The notes: generated by a model not told the origin, from the sequence alone. A DNA stretch of 7,180 nucleotides from Bacteroidota bacterium (GCA_015222065.1 JADFUQ010000100.1:1-7180); one strand, 5' to 3'. Shown: positions 1 through 6,831, numbered from the stretch's first letter. Numbers and translations are program-made.

Positions 1-17
1 AACTACTCAACTCTTCC

Positions 18-1517
18 TCACAATACCAATGGCTTATCTTTAAACCTCTTCGCGTTACATCCGAAAACAACATTTAATCCAAACCGGATATTGATCCTCT
101 TCATATTTGTTGGGAACGGAAACGATGTAACATCACCGTTGTCTTCGAATTGTATTTTGTTAAAGGTAACAGGGATATGGTCGGAGACAAAATAAAACTG
201 GAAAGGACCTCCGCGAGAACTAAGTCCCACACCCAGGTTGTTATAACTATTATTAGACATGGTATAACTCACACTGGTCATCAAGGCATTACCAAGATTA
301 GTATTGGCCGAAACTGTTAGAGCTTGTTGTATCTTTCCCTTATATATCTGCGATCTTGACAGCAATCCCAGATTTAATTTTTCACTCACATTGAATGTAC
401 CCCCAAGATATATCTTGGTTGGAAGCATAGTTTTATAAGTTTCTTCCTGCGACAAAGGTTTAAATATATCAGCAATACTATCGAGCATTGCTTCAGCCAC
501 ATCACCAAGATCTCTGTCATCATTTACATCAAATTCCGGTGAGGTATCAATTCCTTCAAAATTAAATGTCCCTTTCGAAACAAAATTATATACATCCTGC
601 TTCCAGTTAATATACCCTAAATCCACTACACTTGCCGATAGTGTGAAATCATCAGTTATGTCATATACAGCTCCCAGATCAACTGCAACCCCCATGTTTC
701 CCGTATTCATAATAAAATCAATAATTCCATCATCCGTATCCATCTCCTCGCTTATTTCAAGATCTTCAACAAACCCTTCCGAATCTGTGGTAACTGTAAT
801 CGGAGCAGACACATTAAGACTGATGTCGGAATGCAAAGTATGAGTGAAAACATTTCCTTCATCAATAGTTATTCCAAGGTCTGCATTTTTTAAAGAAAGG
901 TTAGCTTTTCCGAATAACAGTTTACCTTTTGCTCCAAAGCTTAAATCTTTGTTGATTTTCTTTGAAAGACTTACTCCGTATTGCCTGTATTCAGTCATAT
1001 CAAAGGTGAGATCCGAAAAATCAGCGGTGCCTCCAACAAACGCATTGTTCCCATGAAAAGCAAGTGTCATAAAATCTTTCGGTAAGGAGAGGAATAAATT
1101 TGCCCTTTCAGTAATATCAAAAGTAAAATAGATATCTCTACTCCTGAACCCAAAGGCAAACAACTGAACATGAGCTTCAGGTGAAATATATATTCTCCCG
1201 GGAAGCTTATCAAGAAAATCAGCAATATTATAACTGGGATGAAGAATAGTGATAAGTGAATCGGCATACTCACCGGTTCCTTTGAAAATAAAATCATCAG
1301 GACTGAAACTATTGTTTGAATAATGAAAATAAACGGATGAAACAGCCGGTAGTCCCAAATATAAACCGCAACTACTCTGTAACGCGGGATTCATAAGTCT
1401 TGATTGTGGGAGTCCCATATAATAAAGTGTTTGGTTCTCCTGTGCTTCCATGGTAAAGGGAATCACTAACATTCCAAGGAAAATAAAACTAAGAAAAACT
1501 GATCTTTTTTTTATCAT
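18..1517 (-). CDS. DUF5723-type outer-membrane beta-barrel protein
   Basis: This 499-residue protein has a classical signal peptide (KKR, then a hydrophobic stretch to about residue 22) with a likely cleavage after TMEA, leaving QEN as the mature N-terminus. An early MNPAL motif (residues 42-46) is typical of Bacteroidota barrel families of the PorP/PorV/DUF5723 sort. The segment DLGYINWKQD (299-308) matches what I recall as a DUF5723 hallmark. Alternating hydrophobic/polar strands fill residues 110-240 and 275-480, and an NIRFGLNVVFG strand (476-486) precedes a short basic tail. An acidic stretch (about 246-266) and another (325-350) are probably extracellular loops. Known: the family is of unknown function and predicted to sit in the outer membrane. 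Inferred: it works with the lipoprotein encoded 75 bp upstream, probably from the same mRNA. The start is an ATG, with no clear Shine-Dalgarno site. The stop is TGA, 17 bp from the window edge, so no terminator is visible. A PorP/SprF-like gliding or secretion role is possible but unsupported. Confidence 0.85.
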   Translation of the reverse strand: MIKKRSVFLSFIFLGMLVIPFTMEAQENQTLYYMGLPQSRLMNPALQSSCGLYLGLPAVSSVYFHYSNNSFSPDDFIFKGTGEYADSLITILHPSYNIADFLDKLPGRIYISPEAHVQLFAFGFRSRDIYFTFDITERANLFLSLPKDFMTLAFHGNNAFVGGTADFSDLTFDMTEYRQYGVSLSKKINKDLSFGAKGKLLFGKANLSLKNADLGITIDEGNVFTHTLHSDISLNVSAPITVTTDSEGFVEDLEISEEMDTDDGIIDFIMNTGNMGVAVDLGAVYDITDDFTLSASVVDLGYINWKQDVYNFVSKGTFNFEGIDTSPEFDVNDDRDLGDVAEAMLDSIADIFKPLSQEETYKTMLPTKIYLGGTFNVSEKLNLGLLSRSQIYKGKIQQALTVSANTNLGNALMTSVSYTMSNNSYNNLGVGLSSRGGPFQFYFVSDHIPVTFNKIQFEDNGDVTSFPFPTNMKRINIRFGLNVVFGCNAKRFKDKPLVL

Positions 1518-1532
1518 GATATATATTTTTTC

Positions 1533-1590
1533 AACTTTTAACTTCTTCTTTCTTCTCCTCTTCTCTCTTCACTTTCGACTTTTGACTTGA
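1533..1590. repeat. Degenerate 7-mer tandem with polypyrimidine core
   Basis: The 75-bp spacer between the lipoprotein and barrel genes is almost filled by this tract. On the plus strand, AACTTTT AACTTCT starts at 1533, and CACTTTC GACTTTT GACTTGA (7-base units) ends at 1590. The middle (1547-1569) is pure C/T. On the mRNA strand it reads as purine-rich AAGTCAAAAGTCGAAAGTG-type sequence. The GAGG inside it lies too far (about 40 bases) from the barrel ATG to be a Shine-Dalgarno site. Confidence 0.6.
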
Positions 1591-1592
1591 TA

Positions 1593-3728
1593 CTAGTTAT
1601 CATCCGAATCATCGAAGTCAAATTCGTATGATACACGTGTGCTGACTCCAAATTTAAAGTCAATAGTATAGGTTGTAAGTATTTTTACTACTTGAGAACC
1701 ATTATTAGAAGTATTTAACAAACCTCTAACAATAAGTTCGTCTGCAATTTCAAGATTTTCCAGAAAATCACCTGTTATTACAATTGTCGTTGTATCTTCT
1801 GTTGGTTCAGTAACAACTCCGTTTGCATCAACAGGTGCTGCGGGAAACAAAACAGGCACATCTAATGTAGCCAACACCTGATCTGCAGTAGAATCATACA
1901 ATTGAATATTAAATCCTATTTCCAACGGAAAGCCATTATTTATTAGCAAATGCAAACTTGCGCTCTCAATATTATCAATACTGAAATCTTCATCCTCCTG
2001 GCTATCTTCCGGCTTCAAAGGATTCTCCAGTGTATCCTGAAGTGTAAGGTTATTTGCCCTAAATTCAAATGGTATTTCTACTTCCAAACCGGCAACAACA
2101 CTGCTCTCACCGGTAACAAAATTATCCCACCCCTGCTTACCTGACGGGTTCACTGTTGCTCCACCTGAATAAGTGATCTTGCTTGGCCTTATTTCAATAA
2201 GCTCGACAATATCAGTATTGTCTTTGTTGAATGATTCTGTTGAAACAACCGGGCTGTTATCCCTGTCAGCAGGATAAGCAATATTCATTATTGATGCATT
2301 CAATCCTTTTGTTTCACCTGCACTGTTGCTGCCAATAAGATTAAGATCAAACGAAACAGGAACTCCGACTGAATTAGAGTAATTAATATTAACTATTGGA
2401 TTAGTAAATGTAATAGTACCTGAAATATGGTCTTCAATTTCCTCAATCTCCAGATCAATTGAATCTTCATCAACATCAAAACTATGTTGCCCAAAATATC
2501 CTTCAACATATGAGAAATCAATATCAGTTATCTTATAGGTTAAATTAACCGAATCAGTCAGATCAAAATCCACCATCCCTCCTCCGGAAGGTTTAACAGA
2601 TAATCCATATTTAAACGGGATGGAATTGTAGGGCTGAGCAGGATCTACGGAGAAATCATTAACAGTGTTATTCAGTGAAAGTTGTCCTGATTGTGTGCCA
2701 CTTGCACCTAAAGGAATCGCAAACCGTGTTGTATCAGTTCCTGCCAAAGAAGTAGGAAGTGTAATAACAACCTCCATATTCTCTGCAAAATGAGATTCCA
2801 GGGTATAATCAATATGTGCTGTATTAAATTCTAAAAAGGTGACCTCCACATCATTGTCAAGGTTAAACTGAATAGTATCAGCAACCGATAAAAACAACTG
2901 CTCGGGTAAATAAGCCTGCCCTCTTACAATAGTTAAATCAGATGTAGCTACAGAAACGCTTATATTATCTATGTCCATATCTACTGATACCGGGTCAGGA
3001 GAGCTTCCGGGCGAGCTTATTGAAACCAGTTCCGCTATAAGTGAATTTGTAACAATCTCTCCGGTTAAATCCATCTGGGAATTTGCAGTACCTCCAGCAG
3101 GAATATTGTTAAAAAAAAGTGAGTTCCCTATCTGACTGTTATCAGAGGCGTTTCTTAGTGCAACTTCAAGATCAACTTCAACAGGCAGGTTGTTAGTGAT
3201 TGTTATAGTGGCAGTCCCTGAACTAAATTCAACCCAGGCAAAATTAGCGAAAGAATTGATTGTTACAGAATCCCCGGGTAAAGATGGGATAGGTGGAAAT
3301 ATTCCTGAACTACCGTCAAGAGCCTCAATAGTAGCCCTGAGAGCAGGGGGAAAACCGGAGCTGATCTTATCAAGATTAACTGATCCACTGTCCGAAAAGT
3401 CATCAAGTGCCAATGCTCCTACCTTAAAAATCTTGTTATGTTCATCCTGTTCGGGTATATCCAGTATCTCCGAAACATCAAAGGTAAATAATGAATCCTC
3501 TTCAAAAACAATGCTTATTGAATTATCCTCCAAAAACCTCAGGGTATCATTAGACTCAATCGCGTTTCCGAGAGTAAGACTACCTTTAACCACAGGAACC
3601 GAAACCCCGATATCTATAGATGCCTTGGTGGAGAGTTTCTCCATGTCGTAAGTCTCTTTAACACAGGAATTAATCAATGTAAATAATGATATAATTCCCA
3701 GTCCGGTATAAATAATTCTTTTTTTCAT
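1593..3728 (-). CDS. Large acidic repeat-containing lipoprotein, function unknown
   Basis: This 711-residue protein begins MKKR, then a hydrophobic segment, then LINSC, so Cys22 is the likely lipidated residue (lipobox with Asn at -2). I do not recognise a named family. The rest is beta-rich, acidic and almost free of cysteine, ending in an Asp-rich tail (DFDDSDDN). A recurring strand pattern, hydrophobic-x alternation around an Asn and a Pro, then another alternating strand, appears near residues 173-195 (NNLPVEVDLEVAL), 304-327 (AENMEVVITLP), 443-467 (VGVPVSFDLNLIG) and 587-613 (NNGFPLEIGFNIQL). The spacing is about 130-145 residues, which suggests tandem Ig-like or WHy/LEA14-like beta-sandwich domains; the fold is my inference. 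The gene lies 75 bp upstream of the barrel gene on the same strand. The start is an ATG without a convincing Shine-Dalgarno site. A surface-exposed or periplasm-facing outer-membrane lipoprotein partnering the barrel is the most economical reading. Confidence 0.8.
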   Translation of the reverse strand: MKKRIIYTGLGIISLFTLINSCVKETYDMEKLSTKASIDIGVSVPVVKGSLTLGNAIESNDTLRFLEDNSISIVFEEDSLFTFDVSEILDIPEQDEHNKIFKVGALALDDFSDSGSVNLDKISSGFPPALRATIEALDGSSGIFPPIPSLPGDSVTINSFANFAWVEFSSGTATITITNNLPVEVDLEVALRNASDNSQIGNSLFFNNIPAGGTANSQMDLTGEIVTNSLIAELVSISSPGSSPDPVSVDMDIDNISVSVATSDLTIVRGQAYLPEQLFLSVADTIQFNLDNDVEVTFLEFNTAHIDYTLESHFAENMEVVITLPTSLAGTDTTRFAIPLGASGTQSGQLSLNNTVNDFSVDPAQPYNSIPFKYGLSVKPSGGGMVDFDLTDSVNLTYKITDIDFSYVEGYFGQHSFDVDEDSIDLEIEEIEDHISGTITFTNPIVNINYSNSVGVPVSFDLNLIGSNSAGETKGLNASIMNIAYPADRDNSPVVSTESFNKDNTDIVELIEIRPSKITYSGGATVNPSGKQGWDNFVTGESSVVAGLEVEIPFEFRANNLTLQDTLENPLKPEDSQEDEDFSIDNIESASLHLLINNGFPLEIGFNIQLYDSTADQVLATLDVPVLFPAAPVDANGVVTEPTEDTTTIVITGDFLENLEIADELIVRGLLNTSNNGSQVVKILTTYTIDFKFGVSTRVSYEFDFDDSDDN

Positions 3729-3750
3729 CTGTTTATATTATTAATCATTT

Positions 3751-3772
3751 CTGGTTACTGGTTACTGGTTAC
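3751..3772. repeat. Perfect 7-mer tandem (CTGGTTA x3)
   Basis: Three exact copies of CTGGTTA (3751-3757, 3758-3764, 3765-3771) are followed by the first base of a fourth. The tract lies 23 bases upstream of the lipoprotein gene's ATG, so it is probably within or just upstream of that gene's leader. Reading on the mRNA strand, the unit is TAACCAG. Similar 7-mers are known from cyanobacterial STRR repeats; any relation is by analogy only. Confidence 0.85.
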
Positions 3773-3784
3773 AAACCCAAACTT

Positions 3785-3847
3785 CAACCCCGTCCGGGGT
3801 TGTGTATTTATTGCAATACATAGTTCCCCCGGACGTAACCGGGGCTA
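3785..3847. repeat. REP-like double hairpin element
   Basis: There are two GC-rich hairpins in AT-rich surroundings. Hairpin 1 (3785-3802) is CAACCCC/GGGGTTG, a 7-bp stem with loop GTCC. Hairpin 2 has a CCCCGG/CCGGGG stem (3827-3832 with 3839-3844, loop ACGTAA), extended by TAG/CTA at 3821-3823 and 3845-3847. The linker holds the palindrome TATTGCAATA (3809-3818). In addition, CGTCCGGGG (3791-3799) is exactly complementary to CCCCGGACG (3827-3835), so one larger hairpin can replace the two small ones. This head-to-head arrangement resembles REP/BIME elements mobilised by RAYT transposases. No transposase gene is in the window. It could also stabilise or attenuate the transcript. Confidence 0.7.
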
Positions 3848-3855
3848 TCTGATTT

Positions 3856-3872
3856 TAAGCCCTCCGGGCTTA
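3856..3872. repeat. GC-rich palindrome between REP-like element and 8-mer tandems
   Basis: TAAGCCC (3856-3862) pairs with GGGCTTA (3866-3872) across a 3-base loop, TCC. It lies 8 bases from the REP-like double hairpin and may be part of the same element. Read on the minus strand it is followed by TTAAAATC, with no T run, so a classical intrinsic terminator for the propeller gene is not supported. It could protect the 3' end of the mRNA. Confidence 0.6.
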
Positions 3873-3881
3873 TTCTCTCTT

Positions 3882-3897
3882 CTTCACCTCTTCACCT
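3882..3897. repeat. 8-mer tandem (CTTCACCT x2)
   Basis: Two exact copies of CTTCACCT occupy 3882-3889 and 3890-3897. The flanks (TCTCTCTT before it, TTATCTT after it) are pyrimidine-rich. On the mRNA strand the unit reads AGGTGAAG. With only two copies this would be weak alone, but it sits in a row with two other, longer 8-base tandems. Confidence 0.6.
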
Positions 3898-3904
3898 TTA
3901 TCTT

Positions 3905-3936
3905 CTTTGCGTCTCTGCATCTTTGCGTCTCTGCGA
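3905..3936. repeat. 8-mer/16-mer tandem (CTTTGCGT-CTCTGCRT)
   Basis: There are four 8-base units: CTTTGCGT (3905-3912), CTCTGCAT (3913-3920), CTTTGCGT (3921-3928) and CTCTGCGA (3929-3936). Units 1 and 3 are identical, and units 2 and 4 differ at the last two bases, so the tract is also two copies of a 16-mer. On the mRNA strand it reads as alternating GCAGAGA and GCAAAGA units. It has no reading-frame role and lies entirely between genes. Confidence 0.8.
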
Positions 3937-3959
3937 TTCGTTCTTCCCTCTTCTCTTAT

Positions 3960-3999
3960 TCGCCCTCTCGCCCAGTCGCCTCTTCGCCCCATCGCTCTT
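3960..3999. repeat. 8-mer tandem (TCGCCYNN x5) abutting a stop codon
   Basis: Five 8-base units share TCGC: TCGCCCTC (3960), TCGCCCAG (3968), TCGCCTCT (3976), TCGCCCCA (3984) and TCGCTCTT (3992-3999). The first four bases are conserved and the last half drifts. The final unit overlaps the TAA stop of the propeller gene (3998-4000 on the minus strand), so the tract begins exactly where the coding sequence ends. It is strikingly G+C-rich beside an AT-rich gene. Confidence 0.75.
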
Positions 4000-6769
4000 A
4001 TTTAACAGAATAATTATACAGAAAGTTATCCTTACTTCCAACAATCAGGTTATATTTCCTGTCATTTCGCTTAAATCTCCCAATAGAATATAAGGTGTTC
4101 CCACTTACGGGAAAGCCTTTATAAAGTTTACCATCGTTATTAAAAAGGTATATTTTGTTTGTCTGTTCCGAAACCACTCCAATCTTTTTATTGGTTGATG
4201 AAAAAGTATATACAATTGGTCTGCATTCAATAATATCATCAAATGAATAGGAAAATAATAATGATTTACTATAACTATAAACTTCAAGTTTCTTATTATC
4301 AATATAAATATACTCAAAAAAACCATCTCCATTAATATCCATATAATTAAAAAAATGTTCAGGCGAGAAATCTTTAATTTTCTCCTTTTCAATTTTACCG
4401 TTAAAATAAACAAAACAAACTGTTCCCGATTTATCAGTTGTAACCATTCGGGGGTCAGCATCAGCACTTCTAATATCGAGAATAATATCATTGTTCTCTG
4501 AAACAGCAATATTTTCCATCATTTTTACCCGCGTATTGCCTTTCCTGTCTAATATATATATCCTGTTATCATCCGCAGCCACAATATAATCCTTATTTCC
4601 AATTCTGAAATGATGGATATATGAATCAATAGTTGTTTCAGTGTGTCCAAATGACCAACCGCTTACAATATTCCCCTCCTTATTGTAAACATAAATCTTT
4701 TTATCCTCACCGGGAATAAAAATTCTATAATCTCTGTTATTACCATAATCAAACAAAGACATCCCATATGTAGCTTTGAATCTGAGCCTTACAGGAAATC
4801 GTTCCACATGATTACCATTTCTGTCAATTAAATAAAGTTTTTCTCTTGTATTAAATATAATCTGTAACTTTCCATTTTTATATAAATCAATCTGATAAAC
4901 CTGCCCAATAATTTTTCCCTCAAGATGCAATTTCCATAAAACCCTGCCTGCAGAATTAATTAAATAAATCTTATTACTATGATCCTGAACAAAAACTTCC
5001 TTGTTATTTGTATAATGATTTTCAAGAAGTTGAGGCTTAAATGTAAAACTTGTATCAAGCAGGCTTTGCCAGACAGTCTGTGCTTCTTCCCTGTAAACAG
5101 GCTGATATTTTAGAAAAACATTATTATAAAGCATCGAATTACTTTCACTGAACTGTATTGCAAAAGCATGTAACTTATTTACAATTTTGCTTTCACTTTT
5201 CCAGCCTTCCTGAACCTCTTTGGCAAGATAATTTGCTATTTGTGAGTGTCCCCGGGGAATATTTATATAGAAATAAAAATTGTATCTGTCAGAAAGCTCA
5301 TCGGCAAATTCACGGTAATGAAGATCACTATGAAGAGTTTTTTGGAGAATATTGTTATGAATAATTTTCGATAATGATTGAAATGAATTACCAAATACCA
5401 GGTAGTTATCAACAAACGTAAAATAAGGGAATGCAGATCCGCCAAAAATCTTACCGAAAAGCTTCTCCGGGATAAAGTGAACTGGTGAATTATATACCGG
5501 AACTTTAGTTTCATCATCTATTTTACAATAACTGACAAAGTTTGAATAGGATTGATTTGTCCGTTTACAATAACCTGAAATAAATTTTTTAAGCGACTCC
5601 TCTGCCAGACTTTTGCTCCTGGTTTTAATAACAACGATACTGTTCTGTGATTTATCAACATTTTTAATATCGGTCATGGCAAACCCTACTTCTTTTCCAA
5701 GAAATGCATAGAACTCTTCTTCCAGTTCATATCCTGCTTTATTCTTAATCTCGTTTAATGTGTTTTGATAAGCAGTAATGAGCCCTTCCCTCTCCAGATA
5801 ATTCCTGTACTTTTTTCTGAACAACTGTGGGTCATTAATTCCATAAACAATAAAAACGGAGGTGCTTGCAGGAAGCACCTTATCCATTTCAAAATTTACT
5901 GCCGACTGTCCGGAAAAAATATTCAGGTAATTGTTTGCCGAATCATTCGAATATGTGAAACCATTAAGAAGTATCTCCTCTTCTTTAATATTCACATCCA
6001 GTTCAGCCCAATTAGCCAAATGTGTTAATTGGGATGCTGTGTTTTGGTATTCACCACCAAATAATTGAGAAACAAGCCGGGGAAATGTCCTGAACTGAAT
6101 ATATAAATTAGCATCTACATTATGACCTGCCGTTTTTTCAACTATCCTGAATCCATTCGACTGTTTAATTGATTCCGGCTGGTCAATCTGACGGATAGCA
6201 CTTTCGAGTAAAATATCTGAATAACTTAAAATGAAAATGTTGTTTTTTACAGCATAGTATATACTATTACTTTTATTAAAACCGTTTGGCTTCAGTTCAT
6301 GGATTTCTGTATTTCCATATTTCTTCGCGGTATCAGTACAATCGTGATAAATTTCACTAATTGTTTCCGCTACTTCTTTTCCCTTCACCCTGTCAGGAAG
6401 ATTAAATAATACCAGAAAATCAATCCCATCCCTGCCAATCATATGAACAGAAATAATAATTTTATTGTTTCTGAAAATATTTGCTGCCAGTTTAACTTCC
6501 CGGTCTAAAGAATCAATAAAAACAAGCTGATTATCAAATTGTTTGAACTTCTTAATTTCTGTTAATTCTTTCCATATCAGATTTTCTTCATGCAAAGCAG
6601 ATATAAGTCCTTTCAAATTTCCTGTTTCAATGATTAATGAAGCATCAACCGGTATTGCCTGAAAAATATCGACTTTGTTATCTTTCTTTGTATAAAATAA
6701 AAAATAACCGGTAATTAAAACTATTATAAAAAGTGCTGATAATAAAAGTGATAGCCGTTTTCGAGACAT
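3998..6769 (-). CDS. Membrane-anchored DUF3352-like protein with C-terminal beta-propeller
   Basis: This reading gives 923 residues from the ATG at 6769. The frame stays open to a TTG at 6778, but the ATG is preferred because it gives a clean MSRKR start. Residues 6-26 form one transmembrane segment after a basic N-terminus, so the bulk should be periplasmic. Residues about 36-555 resemble DUF3352 and contain an internal duplication: IPVDASLIIETGN (about 39-51) matches LPASTSVFIVYGIN, and IYYAVKNNIFILSYS (about 170) matches PYFTFVDNYLVFGNS (about 448). Residues about 590-923 carry eight copies of a strand-turn motif such as NKIYLINSAG, KLYLIDRNG, KKIYVYNKEG and NRIYILDRKG, about 45 residues apart, with GFPV-like blade ends, as in PQQ/FG-GAP-like propellers. 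One blade holds a calcium-loop-like DINGDGFFE (about 811-819). The function is unknown; a scaffold or sensor role in the periplasm is inference. It is separated from the next gene by a repeat-rich spacer, so it may be transcribed alone. Confidence 0.8.
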   Translation of the reverse strand: MSRKRLSLLLSALFIIVLITGYFLFYTKKDNKVDIFQAIPVDASLIIETGNLKGLISALHEENLIWKELTEIKKFKQFDNQLVFIDSLDREVKLAANIFRNNKIIISVHMIGRDGIDFLVLFNLPDRVKGKEVAETISEIYHDCTDTAKKYGNTEIHELKPNGFNKSNSIYYAVKNNIFILSYSDILLESAIRQIDQPESIKQSNGFRIVEKTAGHNVDANLYIQFRTFPRLVSQLFGGEYQNTASQLTHLANWAELDVNIKEEEILLNGFTYSNDSANNYLNIFSGQSAVNFEMDKVLPASTSVFIVYGINDPQLFRKKYRNYLEREGLITAYQNTLNEIKNKAGYELEEEFYAFLGKEVGFAMTDIKNVDKSQNSIVVIKTRSKSLAEESLKKFISGYCKRTNQSYSNFVSYCKIDDETKVPVYNSPVHFIPEKLFGKIFGGSAFPYFTFVDNYLVFGNSFQSLSKIIHNNILQKTLHSDLHYREFADELSDRYNFYFYINIPRGHSQIANYLAKEVQEGWKSESKIVNKLHAFAIQFSESNSMLYNNVFLKYQPVYREEAQTVWQSLLDTSFTFKPQLLENHYTNNKEVFVQDHSNKIYLINSAGRVLWKLHLEGKIIGQVYQIDLYKNGKLQIIFNTREKLYLIDRNGNHVERFPVRLRFKATYGMSLFDYGNNRDYRIFIPGEDKKIYVYNKEGNIVSGWSFGHTETTIDSYIHHFRIGNKDYIVAADDNRIYILDRKGNTRVKMMENIAVSENNDIILDIRSADADPRMVTTDKSGTVCFVYFNGKIEKEKIKDFSPEHFFNYMDINGDGFFEYIYIDNKKLEVYSYSKSLLFSYSFDDIIECRPIVYTFSSTNKKIGVVSEQTNKIYLFNNDGKLYKGFPVSGNTLYSIGRFKRNDRKYNLIVGSKDNFLYNYSVK

Positions 6770-6794
6770 ATTAAACAATAAAGGTACATTTGCC

Positions 6795-6831
6795 CAAATT
6801 TATAAATAAATTTCAGATTCGAAAAAACAAA
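6795..6831 (-). promoter_or_regulatory. Candidate Bacteroidota-type promoter of the propeller gene
   Basis: Read on the minus strand, TAAATTTG (6802 down to 6795) matches the Bacteroidota -7 consensus TAnnTTTG. A TTTG (6831 to 6828) lies upstream as a possible -33 element, but the 25-base gap is longer than the usual 19-21, so the -33 is weak. The -7 element lies 25 bases upstream of the ATG at 6769, which would give a leader of about 20 bases. A second, poorer match (TACCTTTA, 6786-6779) lies closer to the start. In such an AT-rich spacer chance matches are likely. Confidence 0.35.

Noticed and set aside
3190..3651. 153-codon plus-strand open frame inside the lipoprotein gene
   Set aside because: It is antisense to a convincing lipoprotein gene, has no recognisable family or signal, and its openness follows from the codon use of the opposite strand.
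3729..3776. Promoter of the lipoprotein gene
   Set aside because: A TTTG is present on the minus strand (3775-3772), but no TAnnTTTG element follows at a suitable distance.
3856..3872. Rho-independent terminator for the propeller gene
   Set aside because: The hairpin is good, but no T run follows on the minus strand.
3751..3999. CRISPR-like array
   Set aside because: The units are 7-8 bases, directly adjacent with no spacers, and differ between sub-tracts.
4105..4509. 134-codon minus-strand open frame in the propeller gene
   Set aside because: It is an out-of-frame shadow of the propeller region, with biased hydrophobic composition and no family likeness.
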